DNA of 64,000 nt from Camellia lanceoleosa (GCA_025200525.1 CM045770.1:86390084-86454083); one strand, 5' to 3'; numbered from the stretch's first letter, positions 43,537 to 55,655 are shown. The notes: generated from the letters alone by a model not told the origin. A program made the numbers and translations.

Positions 43537-45890
43537 GATAGGCGTATGGCCAAAAAAAAATAAAGGGTATTTTTTTTTAAGTAAATATTTGTATTTTGAT
43601 TTGTTGTTGTGTTTATATTTAAGTACTGAAAAATAAAATTAAAAAACAGAGAAAAAAATAAGAAAATTAAGCCCAAACAAAAAATAATAATTAGAGACCA
43701 AATTGTTAATGAGTATATGAGAATCATTTGAGTATGATCTAATTCTCAATTTTTTAGCAAGAGCATACCAATCTCAAGATTATAATAGACATAATAGTGC
43801 ATAGATCAAACAAGGTTGCCAAGCAAGAGCATAAATATTGAGCTAAAGTTCAAATCACTCTTCCTTGAGGAAAACAATCTTCCTCTTACATTATCAACAA
43901 CTAATCAACTCAAAGGTCACGTTATAAGAATTAAGATACCAAAAGTATAGAGATACCAAAATAATCAGAGATACTAAAACAAGCAAGTCTCTTTTTCTCC
44001 TCCAATGACATTTTCAACAAAATCAAGCACAATGAGGGAGTATGGTACAGCATATCGGATGAAATAATGTAAGTCTCATTATAGCACAAATAATCATCCA
44101 TATCAAGGTAGCTCTATGATACCAAAAAAAAAATAATAGCACATAATGATCATACAATTGAAACTCATACCATTTGACAATAATGGGCAAAAAAAAAAAT
44201 AACATGTGGAGGTGCAAGCTTATAAATTTGATATCAAAAACAAAATAAAGCGAGGATTTTAAAAAATAATCAAATTTAAATTCTTCTCCTTATTTCATTT
44301 GGCAAAATCAATAGGAGATATGATAAATGAAAGCTCATAACTGAAATGTTCTCGTCAATAATATCAAATAGGATGCCAAAATGATGCCAACATGCAATCT
44401 ACCAAGGATACTAATATGCAATCTAGAAGATTTAACAATCATAGCTCAAGCATTATGTAGAATACCAAATATTGCTCATAATAGGTTAAACTCAATATAA
44501 TCTCATGGAGCTAATGTAATTCCAAAAAAAAAAATGAAGCATGTTCAAAGTATAGCAATCCATATGCCAAGAAAAATCATGAATTTTAATATGTACCACA
44601 CATTTAAGCATAGGCATGATTTTTAGGTAAGAGCATCATCAAAGAGTATACATTACAAATCATATGAAGCATAATTAATCTTTTTCATATCAAAGTAATA
44701 ACAGTATTAACTCAAGGGATATAAGATAGAATTTTTACCTCAAAAGCTTAAGAGAGTATATGAGGCGTACCTTAGGTTCAAGAGATGGAAGCTTTTCAAT
44801 CTTCAATTTTCTTTCATGAGGAGTTCATCTCAAAAGGGTTTAACAAGTATGTTAGCAAAATGATTTCTCCCCCTAAGTTAGTGCTACCCTTTTCTATTTT
44901 GTGTAAAATAGCATTCATAGAACAATCACTATTACTCAATAAAAATACAATACAAATCACTTCTTATCACAAACTAAAAAGGTGAAAAATAATTCAATGA
45001 TTAAACAAGAGTTTCGAATGCTATTTTTCAAAATTTTCAAGTTGTAACGCATAGCATAATATGCATAAGAAAATAGTTTTATGCTCTTTGTTTTATTAAG
45101 AAATAATGCAACAATCTCATTTAATCACATAATATTATCAAGAGGCATTTTCATCAATTCAATCCACATACTCAAGTGTGATAAAACATTTTACTCAATA
45201 TGGAACACAACATGAATGTTATAAACAATTAATTCAACAATTTATCAATCAAAAGCATTTCATGAGATGTATACCAATATAATCCATATTCGAAAGATAT
45301 TCAATAGGATAGATGCAATGTCTCTACAAATGTATGATAATTCTTTTCATTTAGACATTGTTGATGGATCATAATCAAGGAATTTCACAACTCATTCAAA
45401 TATTCCAATATAAAGCATATAAGTATGAAATTTTCATATTGAGCATATTCTTGAGATCACAAATGTAGAATTCAAAATATAGATAGTATACATCTCAAAA
45501 ACATGCTATGACATCAAAATTGATTCTACAAAGATATGACTCAAAAAGGAATTAACATATTAGTATAAAGTCATATATAAGATGTAAAAAGTATACTCAC
45601 AAAAAAATTTATCACCTCTTATCTCTTTTTCATAGCAATGGATGATATGATATAAAATGTTAATGAATACATGAATCATTCATATTCTAATAGGCATTCA
45701 TCAAAATAATATAAATCTCATTTTTGAGTTCAATGAATGTTTGAAAGAAACTAGCAGAACATGACTTAGCAAACTTAGTACAATTAGGTTACATGGAAGC
45801 AATGATTAGACACAACCTATTGTACACAAATCACACCTTAAAGAATATAGAACTTTAAGCTTAAAGGTGTGTTAGGAGTTATACCTTCAT
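43537..45890. other. Copia interior without recognisable pol
   Basis: 2.35 kb of AT-rich sequence. I looked for protease, integrase, RT and RNase H motifs on the minus strand and saw none. Repeated CAAGCATTATG-like and CCAAGAAAAATC-like phrases suggest ancient non-coding repeats. Confidence 0.6.
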
Positions 45891-47060
45891 TTACCTCTTT
45901 GGAATCTTCACCCATAGATTACCTCTATTGTTCATCTTGGTGATTTTCATTTCATCATTCTTCTTCTTATAGGATCTGATTTTGCTCTTTAGATTGAACA
46001 CTCTTGGTGTGCATTTCCTCTTGAAGTCCTTGGTGTTCTTTGAGATTCCACATACAAAATATCTTGATTTCTTTCTTGGTACCCATACTTTCTTGGGTCC
46101 ATGGGGATTAGTCTCAAGAACATTTAATCTCATAAAAGGCTTAGGAGGATCAAAATCAATGCCTACTTTGTCAAAAACACATCTTTTATTTCCAAGAAGC
46201 TTGTTGAGGTTTTCTTTTCCTTTTACAAAATTTTCAAGAGTTTTGTTTAAATCCTCAACATTGTTTTTCAAAATGTTTTTCTCATTGGCAATAAGCGTAA
46301 AGTCATTTTCAAAGTAGCATTTTCCATTTTAAAACACCCACATCATTTGAAAGAGAAGTAACTAATTTTTTTAATTTAGAATTCTTAATACAAACATTTT
46401 TAAATATGTCATGTAATTCATTGAAAGCACTTTCAAGTTCTACATAATTAGAAATTACCTCATCTTGAGTGGATTCTTGTTCTCCAAAAGCCATGAAACA
46501 CAAGTTGGCTACTCCATCATTTTCTCCCCAAATGGCTTCCTTTTCTTGCCATCCATCATTGAAAGTTCATGAGCTATGAATGAGCCTAAGAGTTCTTCAA
46601 TGCCTAATTTTGTTAGGTCTTTTATGCAGGATAGCTGTAACCTTAGATTCCCATTCATTTGGCAAAGACCTAAGTATTTTTCTAACAAGCTCATCATTAA
46701 TATAAGATTTACCAAGAGATTTTAGAGCATTAATAATATTGGTAAATTTATAAAAACATCTCAGAAATAGATTCAAATGATTCCATAGTAAAGAGTTCAT
46801 AATCATGAATAAGCATGTCAATCCGAAACTCTTTTATTTGGCTAGTTCATTCATAGGTGATTTCAAGTTTATCCCAAATCTTTTAACGATAATACACCTA
46901 GAAATTCTATTGTACTCATTTACATCTAGTCCTGAGACAAGAATAAGCTTGGCTTTAGCATTAGCTTGAAGGAGTTTATAATCACGCTCATCAAATTCAT
47001 CCTCAAGTTTAGGCACCGATATGGTCTACTACGGATAGGGATTTTAGGACCTTTAGTGAT
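45891..47060 (-). pseudogene. Copia gag, fragmented
   Basis: Minus-strand pieces in several frames: DYKLLQANAKAKLILVSGLD then EYNRISRC (UBN2-type gag), INDELVRKILRSLPNEW (the RSLP motif), FGEQESTQDEV, and ENLNKLLGNKRCVFDKVGID, a phrase typical of SIRE-like Gag. A degraded Cys-containing motif (RYFVCGISKNTKDFKRKC) stands where the zinc knuckle should be. Frame changes occur near 46830, 46600, 46505 and 46290. The first part of gag lies beyond the solo LTR at its right. Confidence 0.78.
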
Positions 47061-47079
47061 AATGAGCCACAAAGCATAA

Positions 47080-49629
47080 TGTAACAACCCTGACCCGCAA
47101 TCAGCTACTAATCCGTAATTAAAGATGCTAATGAGGGGATTAAAATAATTATATGTTAATTGTGTATTTTTGCATGCTATTTGATTTTCTATCTGTAAAT
47201 CATAGTAATATCTTTTGTAAAATCTGCTTTGATATGAAAATTGAAAGCCTTATCGGCATCCGAAACCAGAATTGGTTACATATATATGTTATTTAGAATT
47301 TTAGAGCGTTATGGCAAATTTTATTAAAAATAGATTGAGTATGATTCATCAAGTTGCGTGTGGCAAGCCTTATGTTCTAAATAATGTATTATGGCATCAT
47401 CGCTATATATTCAACACATTGAGCTCACTTGAGCTCATTTCTCTCATTCTTTGAGTGCAAATTAAGATTTTATTTTAGAGAGAGAGAGAGTGCAATTCTA
47501 GAGAGAGAAAAGAAGAGATTGAAGGAGAATTGAAGATCTTGGCTAGAATCCATCAAATTAAGCTAGAACAAGAGTGATTCAAGACTCTAGGTAAGCCTTT
47601 GCCTATTAATTCATGAAGATTATGTATTGTAGAGATGAATTCATGGAGTTGTTATGATCATTTGCATCTATTTCACATATGTTTGTCAAGAAGATGAAGA
47701 ATTTGATTATAATTCTAACATGCATGTATAAATAAGTGTTTAATCATCACTTTGATCATGAGTTTTATCAATTGTGTTGGCTTTGGTGTATGAAATGTAC
47801 ATGCATGCATACGTCAACAAGTTTTGTAAGTAAATTTCCATGTTTGAGGAGTCTTAGGAAAGAATTAAGAAGAAAATTATATATGCATGCCTAAGTATGT
47901 TGGGTTTTGCTATGTCAAGTTTGATTTTGATCATTCATGTAGAAATTTTGGATAATTGACACATGCATGTTTGAATTATCATGTTTGAACCTTGGTTTCA
48001 TGTTTGGAAAATAATTCCTTACATGCATGGGTTTATGAACTTAAATTTTGTTAACTTCATGAGTTTTGGAGAAAAAAGAGCTTCAAAGGTTTACATGCAT
48101 GAAAGTTGAACTCAATTTTGGCTAAAATCATGAGTTTTGAGCTAAAGGGTTTATAAAGGATCATGTGTTCATGTTTTAGAAAAGTTTTCAAGCTTTAAAG
48201 ACAAGCCTTGCATGAGTTTACCTTTGAAATTGCATTTGGAAGCTCAAAACTCTATTTTGAAAGCGAGAATCTGCGATGCTTTCGGCGAGAAACTTTGAGC
48301 TCGGCGGAGAATCTTGACTCTCAACATTTTGTAGACATAAGCGCTCTGCTCGGCGACCAAAGTCGCCTCGGCGAACCCTTGTATCTTGTTGAACCACTCG
48401 GCGTGGGAGTTGTGGCTCGAGTGTAGATTGAGGCCAACAGTACTTTTTGAGACAGTAGGTCCGCTCGGCGACCAATGTTGCTTCGGCTGAGCCATTTTAG
48501 TGCATTTTGACAAGTTGTTCTACATTTCATTTCCATCCATTTCGAGCATATATAGACATGAATTATGAGTTATTGAAGAGTCATCAACTAAGAATCGATG
48601 TATGTAAAGTAAATTAGAAAATATGTGTCGAATCAGGTATATGGGCAATATGAACAAGTTCGTGGCATGGAATGAATAAGCGATTAAAGTAAGAGAGCTA
48701 AACCGCCATGTGAACACGTGTAATGATAAGATATGTTTGTGTTATGCACTTTTGTGTTTGTAGGTCAACTCTAGCGTTAGATTGACCGTTCTGAGGAACC
48801 TTGTAAGTAACGTTATTGTAAAGATATGTTCATATGAATTATGTTCCAAATGTGATTTGATAAGTTATGATTTACGAAATGATATTTGTTTACATGAGCG
48901 AATGTCCTATGTTTGAAATCTATTATGGCATACACAAATAGTTCCAAGTCATGGGGATAGCATGTTAATGCGGTGCATGACATATATGTAATTACGAGAT
49001 CTCGTTAGCTACTTCATTGTGGTGATATGTGTTTAATCGGTATCCAACCGATTATTCTAGTCAAATGGCGATAAGCGATGTGTTCTATGGGATGTACCAT
49101 TATTACGTTCGGATATGAAGATGATTATGTTATGATGCATTCCATGATTATGAAATGTTCGAAATTCGTTCACTAACCTCTTTACATTGATGTTGTTTGC
49201 TGGGCTTTAGCTCACTGTGTGTATATATATATATGTATAGGTGGGCATTCCGGAGATAGAGCCTGAAGGCTTTTATGCGAATCAGTGATACATTATCGAC
49301 CAACCATTGTGCCTCACGTGGAGGTTCTGAAGTGTCACATGTTTTGAGCTCTGTTGTTTACGTATATAAGACTTCGTTTTGTTTTTGTTGGGCATACTTA
49401 AGATGTTATAATTAAGTGTGTGAGTACAATGTGAAAATGATTTTTCGGTTATGTATATAAAATTTTAAATATTATATTTCATGTAAGTCTACACGACTCA
49501 TTGGACAACTATATTTATGTATTTGCTTAGTTAGCCCTTAATTTTGTTAATCAATTCAAGGCCTTGGGTAATCCAAGGATTCTTGGCGATTCTGACGCTA
49601 AACCTATAAGGCGGGTTTGGGTTGTGACA
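47080..49629 (+). mobile_element. Solo LTR (chromovirus-type?) inside copia gag
   Basis: 2550 bp, starting TGTAACAACCCTGACCCGC and ending GCGGGTTTGGGTTGTGACA. The ends are imperfect inverted repeats of about 19 bp. The flanking pentamer CATAA (47075-47079 and 49630-49634) is a perfect target duplication. It is related to the element at 20433-22231. No internal coding region or second LTR is present, so it is best read as a solo LTR left by recombination. Lineage is a guess from the TGTNACNACCC ends. Confidence 0.82.
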
Positions 49630-49634
49630 CATAA

Positions 49635-49790
49635 TTGGTAGCTTGAAGATACAAAATCATTTTTCTTTCTAATGAATGTAATTACTACCATTAAAGAGAG
49701 GTGACCTATTGCTAGCTTGTCCTCTGTGAGTAAGTAGAATACATAGTTCTTGTGGATCAAAAATTCAAGATTGTTAAATCTAAACAAGAG
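49635..49790 (-). other. Copia leader between PBS and interrupted gag
   Basis: Short sequence from the PBS to the solo-LTR insertion point. It carries no long frame continuous with gag. Confidence 0.55.
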
Positions 49791-49808
49791 CCCCAAGCTC
49801 TGTTACCA
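49791..49808 (-). other. Copia primer binding site
   Basis: TGGTAACAGAGCTTGGGG on the minus strand, two bases inside the LTR. It matches the TGGTATCAGAGC consensus complementary to initiator tRNA-Met with one change. Confidence 0.88.
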
Positions 49809-49810
49809 AT

Positions 49811-51015
49811 TGTTACCCAAAAAGAAACCTAAGAGGGAGGTGAATTAAGTTTCTACAAATTAAAATTAATTACTAGTATAACAAATTATTAACAAGCACA
49901 ATGATGAACCTAGCAGTAAATGATTGAGCAAAATAACAATGAAGTATAACTAACATACAAGGTAAATCAAATGATTAGCACATGAATATTAGATAGATAT
50001 AATTGAGTAGGAAAGTAAAGAGATTAAGGAAGAGGAGACAAAACTGGTTTATAGTGGTTGGGTTCAACCAAGCCTACATCTACTCCTCAAGCTTCACTTG
50101 AGATTTTTCACTATCTTCTAACTTCACAGTGCTAGCAACCTTTTCACAGATTGAGCAATCCTCCACGGATTTTACGGACTTTCTAAGTCAACAACACTGA
50201 GTGTACTACACTTTTACAAGGTTGAAAAGAATGTGTTTTTGTTTTCACAGAAAGCTACAATAATTATCTCTCAAAGATAGATATAAAAATGAAGCTCTAG
50301 TTTTTTGTAAACCTCACACAGGAAAAATGAGCTTAATGCTATAAGGCTCGGTGTATAATTTCTAAGAGAGGATGTTAATAAAAATTGAAGAACACTTCTC
50401 AGAGAATTTTTCAGAGAATAGATAAGAGTGATTTTAGATCAAAGAATATTTTATGGTTTTTTATGACTTGTTTACATTAGAGGCTTTGGTATATATAATG
50501 AAACTTATAATCGTCTATAGCCGTTGTATTCATTTGAATTTATTGTCGTTTATAGCCATTGCACTCCATCATTACTAATTTAAATATCTTCTCTATCATT
50601 ACAAATTTGAATATCTTTCACTTAAACCTTTTGAATCTTTTGGCCTGATGCTGTGCTGTGCTTTTGAACCTCTGTTTTAGGCTATTTAAACTCCTGATTT
50701 AATCAAATATTAAATACATTCTAACAACATTTAGGATAAAGGTTTAAGTGAGAAATAATGGGACAAAATATATTTTGATTCTATTTTTCTCTTTCAAATA
50801 AATTAAAACATAATTAAATAAATTATCAAAATAAATTTGGGATTTAAAATATAATTAAATAAATCATCAAAATAAATTTTGGATTCTATTTTTCTTTTTC
50901 AAATAAATTAAAACATAATTAAATAAATCATCAAAATAAATTTTAAATTCTATTTTTCTCTTTCAAATAAATTAAAACATAATTAAATAAATTATCAAAA
51001 TAAATAAGTCTAACA
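49811..51015 (-). repeat. Copia 5' LTR
   Basis: 1205 bp, paired with 41182-42357. It carries one extra block near 50820-50890 in the AAATAAATTATCAAAATAAA repeats. A TATATATA box on the minus strand lies near 50488-50498. Confidence 0.92.
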
Positions 51016-51081
51016 ATATTCAATAACATCATTTTCCTCTGATGAGCCTACCATTGCATTGTTTTCTGTGTCAGATGACAT

Positions 51082-51500
51082 ATTGTTTCGGCTACATGAC
51101 AATAAAAGCATAATTATAATAAATAATCAATAACATGATAACTGTTACCATTATTGGTGAAACTGAAATTAACCATTGTCTACAATTTGTCGACCTTAAT
51201 CATTTATCGAACTAAATAGAAATATGCATCCGAAGAAAAAACATATTAATATTTACTCATATTGTCATACATACTAATGCATATTGTATGTTGTGTGTTA
51301 AATTGAAAGTTGAAGTAGAAATAAGGAAACAGACATGAATGAACGCAGAAGAATAAAATCACATCTAAATATAAAATAAAAACAGTGTCACAAAAATATA
51401 AAAATAAACATACGAAGACGGATAAAAAAAAAAACATGTCATCAGATGCTAAAAAATAAAAAATAAAACAGAAATCATTAAATCATGTTGCACAACCACA
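51082..51500. other. Non-coding stretch between the two Harbinger genes
   Basis: AT-rich. Nothing coding is supported; the 51246-51437 frame is a low-complexity artefact. Confidence 0.55.
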
Positions 51501-52300
51501 AAGAGAACATAAACTCTATCAAGCCACAACTTCTCCCTTGACTACAAAACTAGGATCATAGCTAGGCGCATATGCGTAGGAGTATGCATAAAAAATCTCA
51601 TTCATTCCTTGTCTTTGAATAGTGCCAGTGCCCTAACGTATTGGACGGTGGTATGTCCCCAAACTCTAGCAGGACATCTTGACATACATCAAAGAATAGT
51701 CATCACACTTTGTGCTTACTCTGTGTCGATTGATCGTGCACGGACTATTTCATTTTTGCCGAGACGTAGGTAGTGAAAAGCTGCAGTGAACATCATTAAA
51801 ACCACTTGACCATGACCTTTTAGAACGATCAGCATCTGGTTATTTGTGGGGCCTCTCTTGACGTTTGCCTTAGATGGTTCCTGTACTCATCGCGAATGAG
51901 TCCATGACTATGGCTTCAAATTTGCATTACTCCTACGACTCGAGCGACCAAAAAAATTGGTTAAACATTTCATCCTCTTCATCAGTCGGGGCTCTTTATT
52001 GTGAATGCATGGGCCAAGGCCCTTGTGGCACTTGAGTTTTCAACAATTTCGGCCATTTCATGAAAATACTCAAATCCTTTAGTCCTAAATTTCTTTACAT
52101 TTTTGTTGCCTACCTCCAATTGAAAATTTTGTATATAAGCGTATTGTACATGTCATAAAATTTTACAAAAAATTTGAAAGCAGGTGAGGTTAATTCAATA
52201 CCTTATCCCAAAAATCATCAAGTGCAATAACTGTTCCTACAATGGGCCAAGACGGTCGTGCTGAAGTCACTTGAAAGTTTAGTGTCGGCTTTTAGTCGTT
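51500..52300 (-). pseudogene. Harbinger accessory (Myb/SANT-like) gene remnant
   Basis: On the minus strand the block QVTSARPSWPIVGTVIALDD (52276-52200, continuing FWDKV to a GGTAAG-type donor) resembles the Myb/SANT-like DNA-binding protein that accompanies plant PIF/Harbinger transposases. Further exonic-looking text (PTDEEDEMFN near 51985) continues with many stops. Placement upstream of the transposase on the same strand fits. Family assignment is moderate. Confidence 0.5.
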
Positions 52301-53656
52301 GATATTTTTTGCGAATGCTTTTTTGTGTGTATTGGAACCCATCTGATTTTACAACTTCGGTTGCAAAATGGTTCAATCATTAACCTGTTCTACTTTCTGA
52401 CCTTTTGTTTGGTTTTTTGTATCTCTTCTCTCAACATGTTTATTAGCTTTATTTCAGTGCAGGCTCCACATTCTTATGTCCTAATTATCATCCGAATTAT
52501 TGATATCCATCTAACAACACATAATTTATATCTAAACTAAGCTTAAGTGGATATTGAAAAATAACAAGATAAGTCCTAAGTATAATTTATCATATAATTT
52601 GAGTTTCCAGAATCAATGCAAGAATCATCTACAATTATGCTTCAATTCGAATAAAAGATTAATTCATTGAAGTTGTTAAACAGTGTTGGGAAAAATAGAT
52701 AAACAAGAAAAGCAGAATATTAATTGCAAATCCATTGTAAAAGAGTGTTTTATATGAAGTGTACCACGACACAATAAGCGAAGGAAGCGAGAAGAAGAAG
52801 CGACAAATGGGTGAGTGGCGGTTGACCCAGGTAGGAGTAGAAAGTGGCGATTGACGGTAGAAAAAGGGAGGGCGACCAGCCCGGTTAACCAGGTGGATGA
52901 CCGACTTAGCACCGTTTGGACAGATCAGAGAACCCATAGCTATTTCTCAACTATTCCATAGCAGATCAATTAAAGGATATCGTGCAAAGCAATGTAGGAG
53001 TGAAATAGTTGTCATTGGTGACAGTGGGTAGAGTAGATGGATATGTACTTCTAACCGATGGCGTCGATTAGAATAAGCTTCATAAATTTGGCCTGAAACA
53101 AATAAACTTGGGGATGAATTTCAGGATGAAGCAGGAAATCAGTGAGTTATATATAGGACCAGTATATATTTTGAAAGAAATTTGTGATTTACTTTACCTC
53201 TTTGTTGTCGTTGTTTCGTTACTCAGAGGGTAAATCTTCCACAACGTACAAAGTGAAACTTAGTTGATTTGTGGGAGCTGATGGATGCGAATTTATTAAT
53301 GGGAAGGTAGTTCACAGGCATGGTTTAGATTTGAAGGTCACAATTCAATTCAATGAAAGGAAGACGACCTGTAAAGAATCTTCAGTTATGATCTTCAGCT
53401 TTAAATTTCTTTGCAAGTGAAGCTTTTCAAAAATGGAAAAGACCGAAGAGAGAATATATGCGTTTGGAAGCTTTTGAAGACGAAGAGAGAGAATTTATCG
53501 TTTGGAAACTTTTGAGAGTGGAGAAGGCAAGCGATGAAATTTGCCAAATGGCAAGTAGAGTTGCATTTTGAGCTGTGTGGTGAAATTAAATTTTGAAACA
53601 CATATCCAAATGTGAAATGCAAATAGGAGGGTGAAAATATATTTGGAAGAGCAGAA
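52300..53656. other. 5' flank of the Harbinger element
   Basis: No coding region is supported. Several short frames have no motifs. Confidence 0.5.
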
Positions 53657-53669
53657 CCAAACACAGCCT
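53657..53669 (-). repeat. Possible Harbinger terminal inverted repeat (right end)
   Basis: On the minus strand GGCTGTGTTTGGT matches the usual Harbinger/Tourist terminal motif. No partner was found at the left, so the element's left border is unknown. Confidence 0.4.
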
Positions 53670-53804
53670 ATATTTTTATCTATGTAAATATAAAAAAACA
53701 TAAATGATATAATTGTAATTTTATATGTGACTTTTTTGGACTTGTTAGCCTTTTTAGCAAACAAGCTAAGTTGCCAAAAGAACACACTTTCCGTCCACCA
53801 AACT

Positions 53805-53935
53805 TATCAACTGTTATTTATTCGACTAAAATGACACAATCTGTTAAATTAAGGTCCAAAATCGAGTAAATTGAAACAAAAATGACCAAATTAATACATC
53901 GTGTAAATTACGTAAACTATTTATGTAATTTACCC
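53805..53935 (-). repeat. Right terminal inverted repeat of the Mutator-like element
   Basis: Inverted partner of 37019-37145. Confidence 0.75.
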
Positions 53936-53944
53936 TTAAAATTA
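53936..53944. repeat. 9-bp target site duplication, right copy
   Basis: TTAAAATTA, identical to 37010-37018. Confidence 0.75.
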
Positions 53945-53970
53945 TATATGTTTTCAAACTTGTCAATATT

Positions 53971-54201
53971 TTGTTTTTAATAAATATCAAATTAAAAAAC
54001 GAAAACACAACCACAGATAGATTAGAACATAAAAAACTTTTGGGTGAGGCTAATTATGTGGAAGCTTTGCGGCGTCTAAAGCAGATGATTTGGGACGAAT
54101 TTTTGGGCTTTGCTGATGTTCAGCTAGATGGGAATTTTCTAAATCTTGTAAGAGCATTTTCAACAAATTACTATTTGGATATTATTTGGCATTTTCTATA
54201 A
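53971..54201 (+). other. Possible exon fragment, unrecognised
   Basis: The open stretch has an amphipathic segment HKKLLGEANYVEALRRLKQM followed by DEFLGFADVQLDG and then a GTAAGA donor-like site at about 54149. Codon content up to that site is less AT-rich than the flanks. This could be a relict host or element exon. No family is recognised. Confidence 0.3.
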
Positions 54202-54553
54202 AAGTATATATATATATTATTTTTTATTTTTTTACATATTTTTTTTAGTAAAAAATTAAAAAATATATTTATTTAAATCATTTTAAATTCCCGTTTAGAC
54301 TTAAAAGTTACTTCTTTTTTTTTTTTTTAATTTTGGCTATACACCTTTTTAGATATGTTGGCTAACAAACTCTCTATTCTTTTTTTATATTATATAAATA
54401 TTATTTTTATTAATTTTAATTTAGAATTATTTTTTATAAACTTAACACAATTAATTTCAAAATATGAAAAATAATATTTTTTAATGTTTGACTAGGTGAA
54501 ACCACTAGCTATATTTGTTGAGTTAAAACCACCCAAACTAAAATGACTAACTT

Positions 54554-55318
54554 CAGGGGCAGAGCCATGATTTGGTGATTGGGAGGGGACCAAAAGCAAG
54601 ATATTGGACAAGTTCAAGCACTTGGGTTAAGAAAAATTTACACAGTTTAAATAATTATTAAAATGAATAAATTATTATTAAAAATAAACTAATAAATAAT
54701 GAAAACACTTTGTAAATGTGTTCTAAGGACTTGAATTTCAATGACTCGCCACTAAAAAAAATACAAATTAGCTGTTGTGTCACATAATTCACCTAATACT
54801 TGAATGATAATAAATTATGGATTGCATTTTATACACAAAATTTTAAATTGTATACAAAAAGTGCATACATTATGTCTTTTCATAAATGATTTATAACAAA
54901 ATTACAATGATTCATAACTTTTCTCACTTCGTAACATTTTAATATTCATGACATAACAACAATAATTTGTAACTGAGTCTTTCTTATGGTGCACCCTTTT
55001 ATAACATAATCACAATTTAGCAAAAGAAAAAATTTTATTGACAAACATTTGAAAATATTACATCAATAAAGGAAAAATATAAGTGCAAAGAGTATTATAG
55101 CGGAATAATTCAATTCCAACTATAGGTTGATATCGAGAAGCTCACCCAATTATATGCTAGCATACTATCAAAAATTGATGATAAACCCAACTACAAAAGA
55201 GAACAACCTAAGACCAACAAACTTCAAAAACACACCCAAGAGCCACCAAATAAGCTAACAGAGCAGGCCACAGTAATTTTCTTATGACATAACATTTCTC
55301 TTTTAAGAAATGACAAAA

Positions 55319-55349
<31 letters not shown>

Positions 55350-55655
55350 GAGAGAAATTGAAATGAATATGTATTTTAAAAAGTACATGAATAGAAATAT
55401 ATGACATTATGGGCAAGTATAATTAAACTAAGGTCTCATTTAACAACCTTCTATTTTAGTCAAAAAGTCATTATAAATTGTCACATCACTTTCTTTATTT
55501 TTCTATATATTTTTTCATAAAAAGTCAAAAAAGTACTAAAATATATATTTTCAAACTAGGCTTAAATTTCATATATATAATACATATATTCATACAGTTT
55601 TGCAATTGTAGTTAGTAGGACCAGGGCCCCTCCGACTCCCGTGCCTCCGCTCTTG
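54554..55655. mobile_element. Non-autonomous hAT-type element
   Basis: Starts CAGGGGCAGAGCCATGATTT and ends with the inverted counterpart (reverse complement CAAGAGCGGAGGCACGGGAG). TIR similarity spans roughly 35-40 bp. A perfect 8-bp target duplication ACTAACTT flanks it (54546-54553 and 55656-55663). hAT elements make 8-bp duplications and commonly begin CAGGG. 1102 bp, with no transposase; an AAT microsatellite (55319-55349) lies inside. Confidence 0.85.
55319..55349. repeat. (AAT)n microsatellite
   Basis: About ten AAT units inside the hAT-type element. Confidence 0.95.

Larger units (their letters stand above)
41182..51015 (-). mobile_element. SIRE-like Ty1/copia element, non-autonomous, inserted in the Harbinger gene
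   Basis: Direct LTRs (41182-42357 and 49811-51015) begin TGTTACCCAAAAAG and end AAGTCTAACA. On the minus strand the PBS pairs with initiator tRNA-Met and the purine tract lies beside the left LTR. Flanks share ATATT/AATAT, the ambiguous 5-bp target. Gag remnants are present, but no RT, integrase or RNase H is recognisable in the remaining 3.5 kb, so it resembles a large non-autonomous derivative. An intact antisense ORF (43027-43536) lies inside, and a solo LTR splits the 5' end of gag. Confidence 0.88.
39833..51081 (-). pseudogene. PIF/Harbinger transposase (ALP1-like), split by a copia element
   Basis: Exon 1 starts at ATG 51081, runs to 51016, and resumes at 41181 to 40725 after the inserted element with the frame preserved. 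It encodes the N-terminal block TCPFKGDDYIFSLLNGHPEI typical of plant ALP1-like proteins. Exon 2 (about 40600-40370) has AVDDT and SQNVLVVCAFNLLFTFINSG. Exon 3 (40275-39833) has VIERTFGALKKRFPIL and the C-terminus. Exon borders have GT-AG signals. The DDE_4 nuclease needs D, D, E; here the first D and the E remain, but the second site reads SVHNN, with Asn for Asp. Stops lie near 40871, 40767, 40549, 40184 and 40157. It cannot be active. Confidence 0.85.
37019..53935. mobile_element. Mutator-like TIR element enclosing nested insertions
   Basis: The ends are inverted repeats of about 130 bp: left AGGTAAATTATATAAATAGT, right (reverse complement) GGGTAAATTACATAAATAGT. Similarity continues through a TCGATTTTG block and a CCTTAATTTAACA block. 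Both ends are flanked by the identical 9-mer TTAAAATTA. Long TIRs plus a 9-bp duplication are the hallmark of Mutator-like elements. No MULE transposase is seen; the interior holds a PIF/Harbinger gene, and a copia element inserted later. Without the copia insertion the element is about 7.1 kb. Alternative: two arms of one small MITE pushed apart by a Harbinger insertion. Confidence 0.68.
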
